Positions 36,824 through 45,065 of a stretch of DNA of 46,093 nt are shown here, piece after piece. Position 1 is the stretch's first letter. Each line of letters opens with the position of its first letter. Origin of the DNA: ZC4RG30 sp039932715 (lineage in GTDB: Bacteria; Pseudomonadota; Gammaproteobacteria; Steroidobacterales; Steroidobacteraceae); contig JBDTPN010000026.1 of NCBI GenBank assembly GCA_039932715.1, forward strand, positions 1-46,093, in the 5' to 3' direction. The translations under genes and the position numbers were made by a program. The notes under the pieces were generated by a model. The model did not search any database. It saw only the letters and a program-made list of their open reading frames with translations, and was not told where the DNA came from.

Positions 36824-38677
36824 CTATTCCAGGCCGAAAGCCAACAAGACATTGCCCGGATGGCCCACCAGGCCGCCATACCCGGCGTTGAAATAGACCA
36901 TGCCATCCACGACCACGGCGCCGGGTCCATCCATGCTGCCGCCGTTGGCCTTGACGCCGTTGACTGTGTCGAAATCTCGATTGGCATTGAACAGCCAGAG
37001 GATGGAACCATCCCTGGCTGAATAGGCGCGCATGCCGCCGTCGTGCGCACCACTCAACACGGCGCCGGGAATGGCCGTGACCGCGCCGCCCTGGCCCGCG
37101 TCGCAGCCCGGCTTCTTCTCGCCGCACAGCAATGCCTGGGGTGGCGCCTGCCAGGCAATGTGTCCATCGTCCAGAGCAATGGCCGTCATGCCGCCGGCCG
37201 CATCGGCCAGGAAATCATTGGTGCCGGTGTAGAAATTGACGCCATCAGCCGCGCCGCCCCACTGGCCACCCAGGCCGCTGCCCTTGCCGAAGGCGCGCTT
37301 CCAGACCACTGCGCCCTGGTTGTCGGGATCGAGCGCATAAGCAATCGCGGATTTCTGCGGAATGACGATGAGGTCGCGCTTGCCCACATGCGCGAGGATG
37401 GGAGTGGCGGAGAAGTCGTAGTCCGGTCCCAACGTGGCAGGACAAGCCGGGTTGTCGGGATTGGTTGCCTGGCAGCCCATGACCCAGTTGTCAGCGGGCA
37501 GCAGTTGCTTGTGCCAGCGCACCGCGCCGCTGCGCAGGTCAAAGGCGATGACGCCATTGGTCATCTGCTGCACCGGGTCTGCATAGGCATTGCCGGTGGC
37601 CGCATATACCAGACCGCGCTTCACATCCACTGAGGGAGCCGACCAGATGCCACCGCCGGCGGGACCGAACATCTGCACGCCGTCCTTGTTTTTGGCGCGC
37701 GGCTTGCTCTCATCGATGGTGTAGGTTTTCCACAGCACTTTGCCGGTGCTGGTGTCGAGCGCATTGAGGCTGCCGCGGAAAGTGCAGCAGGGGTAACCCT
37801 TGGTGCTGCCGCGGCCTTCCTCACTCAGACCCTGCACGCCGATGTACAAGCGACCGTCGTACACGATGGGAGCACCAGTAATACCAGCGGAGGGGTGGGT
37901 CTCGATTTGCGTGGTCCACACCTGCCTGCCGGTGTTCGCATCCACGGCATACACATTGGAGCGGCCATCCCCAAAGAACACGGCGATGCCACGCTTGCCT
38001 GCAGCACTGTGATAAGGCGCCACCGACATGGCGGTGCGCACGCCGGCCTGGGCCTTGAAGGTCCAGTAGGTGCAGCCGGTTTTGGGATTCAATGCGTGGA
38101 CTTCGCCATTCTCGCTGGCAGTGAACAAGCGTCCGCCGGCGATGGTGGGTTGCGTGCGCGCAGCGCCGACGCCGGCGAATCCGAATGCCCACTTGAGTTT
38201 GAGGCGCGGCAGGTCAGAGGCGGTCACCTTGCCGGTGGTGGCAGGTTGGAAGCGCGTGGCCGCAAGCCCATTGCCATGTCCATTCCAGCTGTTGCCGCGC
38301 GAGGGATCACCCACGGGTGTATCCACCGCGCACTTGTTGACCACTTTTCCATTGCTGGCTGTGTCTGCGGAAAGCTGCTTGCCAGTAGCATATTCAGCCA
38401 CCAGGCGACGCTGCGCTTCGTAAATCGCGGAGCCCGGCACCGTCATCTTGCCGTTGGTGAGTGCAGTGACCACTGCCTCGGGAGTGAACTGGCGCAGCTG
38501 CACGCGCGTGGGCGCCTTTTCATTGGGGCTGCCGGCGGGAGCGGCATTCTCCATATGGCACAGCGCGCACTGGGTGTTGAAAATCACCTCGCCTTCAGCG
38601 CCCTGCGCAGCCAGTGCAGGCTCCGCAACGCCGAAGCCCAGAGCGCAGACCAGGGCCAAGGACCAAGAAATCCGCAT
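36824..38677 (-). CDS. Secreted cytochrome c/PQQ-propeller dehydrogenase (polyvinyl-alcohol-dehydrogenase-like)
   Basis: A 617-residue periplasmic protein. A signal peptide (residues 1-24, end PALAAQGA) is followed by an N-terminal class I cytochrome c domain with haem motif CALCH (Cys37, Cys40, His41). A PQQ-binding beta-propeller runs from about 130 to the end: WSWNGHG-like start (NSWNGHGNGLAATRFQPATT), repeated blades such as GEVHALNPKTGCTYWTFKAQ, SNVYAVDANTGRQVWTTQIE, GGIWSAPSVDVKRGLVYAAT and DGGMRAYSARDGSILWLFNA. Cys pairs (PCCTF) may form the vicinal disulphide. It oxidises an alcohol or similar donor and passes electrons to the haem. Substrate is unknown. Confidence 0.87.
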   Translation of the reverse strand: MRISWSLALVCALGFGVAEPALAAQGAEGEVIFNTQCALCHMENAAPAGSPNEKAPTRVQLRQFTPEAVVTALTNGKMTVPGSAIYEAQRRLVAEYATGKQLSADTASNGKVVNKCAVDTPVGDPSRGNSWNGHGNGLAATRFQPATTGKVTASDLPRLKLKWAFGFAGVGAARTQPTIAGGRLFTASENGEVHALNPKTGCTYWTFKAQAGVRTAMSVAPYHSAAGKRGIAVFFGDGRSNVYAVDANTGRQVWTTQIETHPSAGITGAPIVYDGRLYIGVQGLSEEGRGSTKGYPCCTFRGSLNALDTSTGKVLWKTYTIDESKPRAKNKDGVQMFGPAGGGIWSAPSVDVKRGLVYAATGNAYADPVQQMTNGVIAFDLRSGAVRWHKQLLPADNWVMGCQATNPDNPACPATLGPDYDFSATPILAHVGKRDLIVIPQKSAIAYALDPDNQGAVVWKRAFGKGSGLGGQWGGAADGVNFYTGTNDFLADAAGGMTAIALDDGHIAWQAPPQALLCGEKKPGCDAGQGGAVTAIPGAVLSGAHDGGMRAYSARDGSILWLFNANRDFDTVNGVKANGGSMDGPGAVVVDGMVYFNAGYGGLVGHPGNVLLAFGLE

Positions 38678-38756
38678 GCGATTCCCCCGGGGAATTGAGT
38701 GGTTTTGTATGCGTAAAGTATAGGCGCTGGGCCTTGCCAGGGTCTATCTTCCCTGC

Positions 38757-40142
38757 ATGGCTGTCAGTTGCTTCGAAATTTTCAAGATCGGCATCGGACC
38801 GTCCAGTTCGCACACCGTGGGACCGATGCGCGCGGGCCGCCAGTTTGCGCTTGCGTTGCAGTCGCAGCAGCTGCTCACAAGGCTTGCACGCCTGCGTGTT
38901 GAATTGTTCGGCTCACTGGGTGCAACCGGCAAGGGCCATGGCAGCGACAAGGCCGTGCTGCTGGGGCTTGCCGGATTCGAGCCGGATAGCGTGGATGTCG
39001 CAGCCGTTCCCGCATTTCTCGACGACGTGCGCGCTGCGCGGATACTGCATCTGCATGGCGCGTATGCCGTTGCGTTCGATGCCGCAACCGATCTTGTATT
39101 CAATCGACGTGACAGCCTGCCGCTGCATCCCAATGGCATGCGCTTCGAGGCCTTTGATGCCAGTGGCGCGGTGCTGCTGCGACGGGAATTCTATTCGGTG
39201 GGCGGTGGCTTCGTGGTGACGGCCGATGATGCTGCGCCCGGTGGGCAGAAAATTGCCTCTGATACCACCGAGTTACCACTGGTGTTTCATTCGGGCGATG
39301 AGCTGCTCGAGGTGTGCCTGCGCGAAAAAATGGGCATCGCCGGCGTGATGCGCGTCAACGAGCGTCACTGGCGTGACGATGCCACCATCGATGGCGGGCT
39401 GCTGCGCATCTGGGAAGTGATGCAGGAGTGCGTGCGTCGCGGCTGCGCCTCGGAAGGCGTGCTGCCCGGCGGCTACAAGGTCAAGCGCCGTGCACCAGGC
39501 TTGTATCGCCAGCTCACCGCCAATCCCGAGGCGGCACTGCGCGACCAGCTGGTAGTGCTCGACTGGGTCAACCTTTACGCATTGGCAGTCAATGAAGAGA
39601 ATGCAGCGGGCGGCCGTGTGGTCACCGCGCCCACCAATGGCGCTGCGGGCATCGTGCCTGCGGTGTTGCACTATTACCGGCGCTTCATTCCGGGCGCCAC
39701 CGACAATGGCGTAATCGATTTCCTGCTGACCGCAGCGGCCATCGCGCTGCTTTACAAGGAAAACGCCAGCCTTTCGGGAGCGGAAGTTGGCTGTCAGGGC
39801 GAAGTGGGCGTGGCTTGCTCAATGGCAGCAGGAGCACTGTGTGAAGTGCTGGGCGGCACACCGGCACAGGTGGAAAATGCTGCGGAGATCGGCATGGAAC
39901 ATCACCTGGGACTGACCTGCGATCCGGTGGGCGGACTGGTGCAGATTCCCTGCATCGAGCGCAATGCCATCGCTTCCGTCAAGGCCATCAATGCGGCGCG
40001 CATGGCGCTGCGCGGCGACGGCACGCATTATGTGTCGCTGGACCAGGTGATCAAGACCATGCGCGAGACGGGCGCGGACATGAAGACCAAGTACAAGGAA
40101 ACTTCGCGCGGCGGCCTGGCCGTCAACGTCATCGAGTGCTGA
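38757..40142 (+). CDS. sdaA: L-serine dehydratase (iron-sulfur)
   Basis: A 461-residue single-chain L-serine ammonia-lyase converting serine to pyruvate and ammonia. The start MAVSCFEIFKIGIGPSSSHT and GPMRAG are invariant in SdaA/TdcG. Cysteines for the [4Fe-4S] cluster are at 346 (GAEVGCQGEVGVA), 388 (LGLTCDPVGG) and 399 (QIPCIERN), with the same spacing as in E. coli SdaA (41-42 and 11). GRVVTAPTNGAAGIVPAVLH is the alpha-domain entry. The gene lies between two PQQ-propeller genes of opposite orientation, an unexpected place for a cytosolic amino-acid enzyme. Confidence 0.95.
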   Translation: MAVSCFEIFKIGIGPSSSHTVGPMRAGRQFALALQSQQLLTRLARLRVELFGSLGATGKGHGSDKAVLLGLAGFEPDSVDVAAVPAFLDDVRAARILHLHGAYAVAFDAATDLVFNRRDSLPLHPNGMRFEAFDASGAVLLRREFYSVGGGFVVTADDAAPGGQKIASDTTELPLVFHSGDELLEVCLREKMGIAGVMRVNERHWRDDATIDGGLLRIWEVMQECVRRGCASEGVLPGGYKVKRRAPGLYRQLTANPEAALRDQLVVLDWVNLYALAVNEENAAGGRVVTAPTNGAAGIVPAVLHYYRRFIPGATDNGVIDFLLTAAAIALLYKENASLSGAEVGCQGEVGVACSMAAGALCEVLGGTPAQVENAAEIGMEHHLGLTCDPVGGLVQIPCIERNAIASVKAINAARMALRGDGTHYVSLDQVIKTMRETGADMKTKYKETSRGGLAVNVIEC

Positions 40143-40162
40143 GTCAATAAAAGGAGAGGGTC

Positions 40163-42022
40163 GTGCGGGGAATCATGTTTGCCGCGGGCATTGCCCTGCT
40201 CAGTTCGACAGTTGCCGCCGCAGAGACTGGCCAACATCCGGGTAAGCCGCTGTATGAGAAACACTGTGCCGTTTGCCATGACCACGCGCAGGAAACCAGG
40301 TCCGTTCCCTTCGAAACCCTGCGCGGCATGCGCTACGGGACCATTCACTTTGCCCTGACCAGCGGCAAGATGAAGCTTCAGGGCGACCAGATGAATGCTG
40401 CCCAGAAGGGCCAGCTGGTGGACTACATCGTCGGCCGGCAGCTGGTGGACGAAAGCTGGATAGAGCGCATGCGCTGCACGAACAGCAGTGTTGCTGTCGC
40501 CACGGCAAAGCCCACTGTCGCCGGCTTCGGCTTTACCCCCGACAACAACCGGCACCTGACGGCACAGCAGGCAGGCCTCAGTGGCGCAGACGTCAACCAG
40601 CTGGAGCTGGCGTGGGCGCTGGCATTTCCGCGCGCGACCACCATGCGTGCGCAGGCGGCAGTTGTGGGCGACACGCTTTACCTGCCGGTGGGCGACGAAG
40701 CGCGCCTGTTCGCCGTGGACATCAGCGGCGACAAGCCGTGTTTCAAGTGGATATATGCGCATGACATTCCGCTGCGCACGGGTGTGGGCTATGGCGTGCT
40801 GGGCAACGGCCGCGCCGTGCTGGCGTTTTCCGACATTGCCACCTACGTGCACCTGGTTGATGCGGCCACGGGGAAACTGCTGTGGAAGAAGCAGGTGGGG
40901 TTGTGGGATCTTTCGAACACCACCGGCACGCCGCTGGTGCATGGCGACCGGGTGTACGTCCCCATTTCGGCGTCGGAGATCAATCTCGGCGGCGAGGACA
41001 AGCACCTGTGTTGCAAGACCCATGGAGCCTTCACTGCCCTGGATGCGCGCAATGGCCGCACGGTATGGACCTACCACACCATGCCGGACGCACGGCCGAT
41101 TCGTGACCGCGGTGACGGCCAGCAGATGTGGGGCCCTTCGGGCGCGCCCATCTGGACATCGCCGGTGCTGGATCTCAAGCGGGGCCTGATTTACGTGGGA
41201 ACCGGCGAGGCCACCTCTGCGCCTGCATGGGAAACCACCGACTCGGTGCTGGCCATCGACATGAAGACGGGAAAGCTGCGCTGGAAATTTCAGGCCACCA
41301 AGGACGATATCTTTCTTACCTCCTGCATGCGGCGGCCCGAAGGCCTCAATTGCCCGCGCGAAGGACGCTTGCTGGACCATGATTTCGGATCGTCAATGCT
41401 GCTGGGAAAACTTCCCAGCGGACGCGAGGTGCTATTCGCAGGGCAGAAATCCGGCACGCTATGGGCACTGGATCCGGACGCCGGTGGCAAGCTGTTGTGG
41501 AGCCGCGAGTTCGGCAAGGGCTCGCCCATCGGCGGCATTCATTGGGGCATTGCATTCGACGGGCACAGCGTGTTTGCTCCCATCCACAAATTTCCGGGAC
41601 CCGACGGCGAGGATGCGAGCCAGATACCCGGGCTGCATGCCGTCGACGCTGCCACCGGTGAAGTGCGCTGGAGCTACACATCCGTCGCCGACTGCAGTGG
41701 CGACCGCAAAACCCGCGTGCCCACCTGTGCGACAAACATCGGGCTGTCGGGCGCGCCCGCGGTAATCGACGACGTGGTGGTGGAAGGGAGTGTCGATGGC
41801 TGGTTGCGCGCCTTCGATACGGGCACGGGCGCGGTGCGCTGGAGTTTTGATACCGCGCGTCCCTTTATGGGTATCAACGGGGTACAAGGCCATGGCGGCG
41901 CGATCGACAATGCGTCGATCGTCGCCGCCAATGGTTATCTATTCGTCAACTCAGGCTACGGGCTGATGGGCGGTCAGCGAGCCGGCAATGTCTTTCTGGC
42001 GTTTAGAAAAAAGTATAAGTAA
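40163..42022 (+). CDS. Secreted cytochrome c/PQQ-propeller protein
   Basis: A 619-residue paralogue of the protein at 36,824. AAGGAG (40,150-40,155) supports GTG 40,163 (MRGIMFAAGIALLSSTVAAA, signal). The haem motif is CAVCH (Cys35, Cys38, His39). The propeller blades include ARLFAVDISGDKPCFKWIYA, TYVHLVDAATGKLLWKKQVG, GAFTALDARNGRTVWTYHTM, APIWTSPVLDLKRGLIYVGT and GTLWALDPDAGGKLLWSREF. A vicinal Cys pair in HLCCKT parallels the PCCTF pair of the other protein. Same role suggested: periplasmic dehydrogenase or sensor. It ends 20 bases inside the convergent barrel gene. Confidence 0.85.
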   Translation: MRGIMFAAGIALLSSTVAAAETGQHPGKPLYEKHCAVCHDHAQETRSVPFETLRGMRYGTIHFALTSGKMKLQGDQMNAAQKGQLVDYIVGRQLVDESWIERMRCTNSSVAVATAKPTVAGFGFTPDNNRHLTAQQAGLSGADVNQLELAWALAFPRATTMRAQAAVVGDTLYLPVGDEARLFAVDISGDKPCFKWIYAHDIPLRTGVGYGVLGNGRAVLAFSDIATYVHLVDAATGKLLWKKQVGLWDLSNTTGTPLVHGDRVYVPISASEINLGGEDKHLCCKTHGAFTALDARNGRTVWTYHTMPDARPIRDRGDGQQMWGPSGAPIWTSPVLDLKRGLIYVGTGEATSAPAWETTDSVLAIDMKTGKLRWKFQATKDDIFLTSCMRRPEGLNCPREGRLLDHDFGSSMLLGKLPSGREVLFAGQKSGTLWALDPDAGGKLLWSREFGKGSPIGGIHWGIAFDGHSVFAPIHKFPGPDGEDASQIPGLHAVDAATGEVRWSYTSVADCSGDRKTRVPTCATNIGLSGAPAVIDDVVVEGSVDGWLRAFDTGTGAVRWSFDTARPFMGINGVQGHGGAIDNASIVAANGYLFVNSGYGLMGGQRAGNVFLAFRKKYK

Positions 42023-42539
42023 GGCCCAGGGAGAACAGGTCGGCATCAGTGCCGCTGAGATCGAATCTCTCATATTCCCCACGCAGGCTGATGCCACCGA
42101 GGCGAAACTGCGCGCCGGCGCCGTAAACCAGATCGGTCCCGTTGTCGCCGAACTTGCCAACGTTGGTATGCGCATTGGCGCTCCAGTCGAAGGCACCCAC
42201 GCGTGCGTACAGATCCACCGGACCGACAGGAAGAAAAGCCAGGGCAGACAGCGACACGCCGTTGCCGTCAGTCTTGATCTTCTGGCCCGCCACCGTGTCG
42301 CTTCCAGAACCGAAATCCACATAGTTGGCCTCAATCGCGAGCCAATCGATGAAGCGCCAGCCAGCGATTATCTTGTAACCGGTAGCACTCGAGTCGTAGT
42401 CGAGCACGTTGTCGTGCAGGCTCGAGAAGCCGGCGGTTGCGCCCAGATAGATGCCCTTGTCAGCCGCACTGGCAGGGGTGCTCATGGCGGCCAGTCCAAG
42501 GGCCAGAACTGCGGCCCCGGTAAGAAATCCCGTCTTCAT
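42003..42539 (-). CDS. OmpA-like eight-stranded beta-barrel outer-membrane protein
   Basis: A 178-residue porin-like protein. Signal peptide MKTGFLTGAAVLALGLAAMS, cleaved around ASAADKG. The mature part is a short barrel: GIYLGATAGFSSLHDNVLDY, KIIAGWRFIDWLAIEANYVD, FGSGSDTVAGQKI, LYARVGAFDWSANAHTNVGK, LVYGAGAQFRLGGISLRGEY, and the final DADLFSLGLTYTFF with aromatic C-terminus. It is of the OmpA-like/opacity-type small barrel group. The 3' end overlaps the propeller gene by 20 bases (tail to tail). It probably acts in adhesion, membrane stability or small-molecule passage. Confidence 0.88.
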   Translation of the reverse strand: MKTGFLTGAAVLALGLAAMSTPASAADKGIYLGATAGFSSLHDNVLDYDSSATGYKIIAGWRFIDWLAIEANYVDFGSGSDTVAGQKIKTDGNGVSLSALAFLPVGPVDLYARVGAFDWSANAHTNVGKFGDNGTDLVYGAGAQFRLGGISLRGEYERFDLSGTDADLFSLGLTYTFF

Positions 42540-42660
42540 TGCGATGTCCTCTGGATGATAATTGCAAGGACTCTAGACGCACTGCCCGGGAGCTACCCTC
42601 GGCAGCGGCCCCAAAATTCCCTAGGTATTTTCTGACACGACTGCGTCACGCAGCTGGTCG

Positions 42661-43590
42661 TCAAGCATCGGGCGCGTAGTGGCCCCACAGGCTTTTGAAC
42701 GAGGCCACCACGAACGCGCGTGAGTCTCCCCATTGCGCCTCGTATTCCTTTGCGATGTTGGCAGCGGCGACTTCATCGGGGCCCATGCCCTTGACCAGTT
42801 GCTTTACGGCGCGATCGAAGATCTGGAAATACATGTCGCGCCAGGCCTGCAATTCCTTGCGCCCGACTACCGGACCGTTGGCAGGCACAACGCGGGTTGT
42901 GTCATTGGCTACCTTGAGCAACCGGTCGTATGCAGCCACCAGTCCACCTATCCACCCGCCGGTCTGCCAGTCGAGCACTGGCCATCCCGCGCTTGAAACC
43001 ACGCCCCCTGCGACCAGCACATTGGCCTTGGGGAAGTGCACATAGAGATCGCCATCGGTGTGCGCCTGGCCCAGGTGGCCGAAGGCCAGCTTTTCTGCGC
43101 CGAAGTCGAGCGTATCGGTGGTGTAGAAACTCTTGTTGGGCAGGGCGGCCTTGGGCAGCGGGCCGTAACCTTCAGGCAACCATTCGGTAATGATCTTGCG
43201 GCCCAGCCACAGTTTTGTGTTCTCGTGCGCAATTATCTGTGCGCCCTGCTTGCCGGCGTATTCGTTGCCGCCGGTCTGGTCGGGATGCCAGTGCGTATTG
43301 AACAGGGTGTGAAGTTTTTTTGCGTCGACACTCCCCAGAGCCAGCTTGAGCACCGCCGCAGCGCGCGCCTTGCTGCCGCCATCCACAAGCAGCGCACCTT
43401 CGCTGCTGCCCATGGCCACGACGTTGCCGCCGCCGCCGGTGATCAGCCACAGGTTGTCGCCAAGGGAGGTGGCGGTCAGGGGCACACTGGACTGGCGCGC
43501 CCGCGCGGCATCGCCATGGGTGTATATCGCAGCGCCTGCAGTGGAAGCGGCAGCGGCTTGCAGGAAGCCGCGACGGGAAAGGAATGTCAT
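42661..43590 (-). CDS. Tat-exported metallo-beta-lactamase-fold hydrolase
   Basis: A 309-residue protein from ATG 43,590 with Tat signal (SRRGFLQAAAASTAGAAIYT). The MBL motif is FNTHWHPDQTGGNEY: His100, His102 and Asp104 are kept, but the usual following His is Gln105, so the second metal site is altered. GHLGQAHTDGDLYVHFPKA supplies another ligand. The C-terminal half (GRKELQAWRDMYFQIFDRAV) is helical. Not a classical antibiotic-hydrolysing enzyme; relatives include SoxH-like and quinoprotein-associated hydrolases. The start overlaps the upstream ankyrin gene stop (ATGA), so it is part of the same operon. Confidence 0.87.
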   Translation of the reverse strand: MTFLSRRGFLQAAAASTAGAAIYTHGDAARARQSSVPLTATSLGDNLWLITGGGGNVVAMGSSEGALLVDGGSKARAAAVLKLALGSVDAKKLHTLFNTHWHPDQTGGNEYAGKQGAQIIAHENTKLWLGRKIITEWLPEGYGPLPKAALPNKSFYTTDTLDFGAEKLAFGHLGQAHTDGDLYVHFPKANVLVAGGVVSSAGWPVLDWQTGGWIGGLVAAYDRLLKVANDTTRVVPANGPVVGRKELQAWRDMYFQIFDRAVKQLVKGMGPDEVAAANIAKEYEAQWGDSRAFVVASFKSLWGHYAPDA

Positions 43591-45065
43591 TCGGGTACGA
43601 TCGCTCTCAGTCCAGGGGTTCCAACACCAGGCCATGGCGGCAGAGTGGGAGTTTCAGCTTTGGCGCCCAGTTGACGCAACAGCGCAGCGGTTTCGGCGCG
43701 CACTGGCGGTTTGGTTTGCAGGAAGCCAACGCGACTGCGACCCATGGCGTAGTCCAGCGGGGTGAGTTTGTCGGATTCCCTGGCGTCGAGATTTGCGCCC
43801 CAACCGGCCAGCGCTGACAGCATCTTGTTCCAGCCACGCAGTGCCGCGCTGTGAGCAGCGGTCATGCCGCGGCGACTGCTGGCGTTGACGTTGGCACCAG
43901 CCGCATGCAGCAGTCGCACGCAGGCCAGCGCGTCTTCCTCGGTCTTGTTCTTGCCGCGCGTGCCTGCCGCCGACACCGCTGCCATCAGGGGCGTAGTGTC
44001 ATCTTCATTGGGCAGGTCGACCAGTGCGCCGGCAGCAAGCAGCAGCTTCACGACTTCAACGTCGCCGCCGGTGGCAGCGCGCATCAGGGGTGTTGCGCCC
44101 GTGACCAGCGTGGCATCGGCACCGCGATCCTGCACCGCGTTGCGATAGGGCGGACGCAACTTGAGTTGCACATTGGCGTTGGCGCCTCGCGCCAGCAACA
44201 TGCGTATCACTTCAATGCCGTTGGTCGTATCCGTTGTGGGCAGTTCGACGCGGAAGCCGGCGGGCAGGATGTTCATGTCCACCGCAATATACAATGGCGA
44301 CTGTCCCCAGAAGTCCCAGTCATTGACGTTGGCGCCGGATTCGATCAGCAGTTTGGCGGTGTCCCAGTGTCCATTGATCAGGGTCAGCAACAACGGCGTG
44401 GTGCCATCAGGATCCGGCAGATTGATGTCTGCCTTGCCTTGCAGCAGCGCCTTGACGGATTGGCTGAACCCATCGCGTGCGGCCAACAGCAGGGGAGTAA
44501 AGCCACCCCGGTTCATGTCCTTGGGGCGCCCCTCGGCGGTGACGCGGCGCTGCCAGTCGCGCACAGTGGCACGCGCATCGGGATTGGCACCTTTTGAAAG
44601 CAGCAACCGGATCATCTCCGGCTGGTTCTGGGACGCAGCCCAATGCAGTGGAGTCTGCTGAGCCCAGGTCTCGCGGGCCTCGATGTCGGCACCGGCCCTG
44701 AGCAGCAACTTTGCTGATTCGATGTTCCCGGTACGGGCCACTTCGTGCAGCGCAGTCTCGCCTTCCTGGTTGACCGCCCTGGGATTGGCTCCAGCCTTGA
44801 GCAGCATGGCCAAAATCTGCGTGTTGCCCGTGCGTGCTGCCTCGCTCAGCGGCGTGGCGCCGAATTCGTTGGCGATGCGGACGTCGGCGCCGGATTTAAG
44901 CAACGTGCTGACACGCTGCACATCGCCCGCATACACCGCCAACAACAGTGCCGTGGAACCGTCATTCTGGCGCGCATTGATGTCTGCCCAGGTCGGTGCA
45001 ATGCAGGCGAGCGCAGCGACCAGCGCGAGCAGCCTGCCGCGCCGTGGACTCGCGAACCCGGACAT
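43587..45065 (-). CDS. Secreted ankyrin-repeat protein
   Basis: A 492-residue protein with signal peptide (residues about 1-27, ALVAALACIAPTWADINARQ). About ten ankyrin repeats follow, each with the G-x-T-P-L and LL..GA(D/N) pattern (for example GSTALLLAVYAGDVQRVSTL, GATPLSEAARTGNTQILAML, GETALHEVARTGNIESAKLL, TTPLLLTLINGHWDTAKLLI). It should form a periplasmic solenoid that binds another protein. The gene sits between DUF1552 and metallohydrolase genes with one- and four-base overlaps, indicating a conserved operon. The partner may be one of the operon products. Confidence 0.9.
   Translation of the reverse strand: MSGFASPRRGRLLALVAALACIAPTWADINARQNDGSTALLLAVYAGDVQRVSTLLKSGADVRIANEFGATPLSEAARTGNTQILAMLLKAGANPRAVNQEGETALHEVARTGNIESAKLLLRAGADIEARETWAQQTPLHWAASQNQPEMIRLLLSKGANPDARATVRDWQRRVTAEGRPKDMNRGGFTPLLLAARDGFSQSVKALLQGKADINLPDPDGTTPLLLTLINGHWDTAKLLIESGANVNDWDFWGQSPLYIAVDMNILPAGFRVELPTTDTTNGIEVIRMLLARGANANVQLKLRPPYRNAVQDRGADATLVTGATPLMRAATGGDVEVVKLLLAAGALVDLPNEDDTTPLMAAVSAAGTRGKNKTEEDALACVRLLHAAGANVNASSRRGMTAAHSAALRGWNKMLSALAGWGANLDARESDKLTPLDYAMGRSRVGFLQTKPPVRAETAALLRQLGAKAETPTLPPWPGVGTPGLRAIVPE

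Noticed and set aside
40028..41380. Long minus-strand open frame (450 codons) opposite sdaA and the second propeller gene
   Set aside because: Spans two well-supported genes on the other strand and has low-complexity composition typical of a shadow frame.
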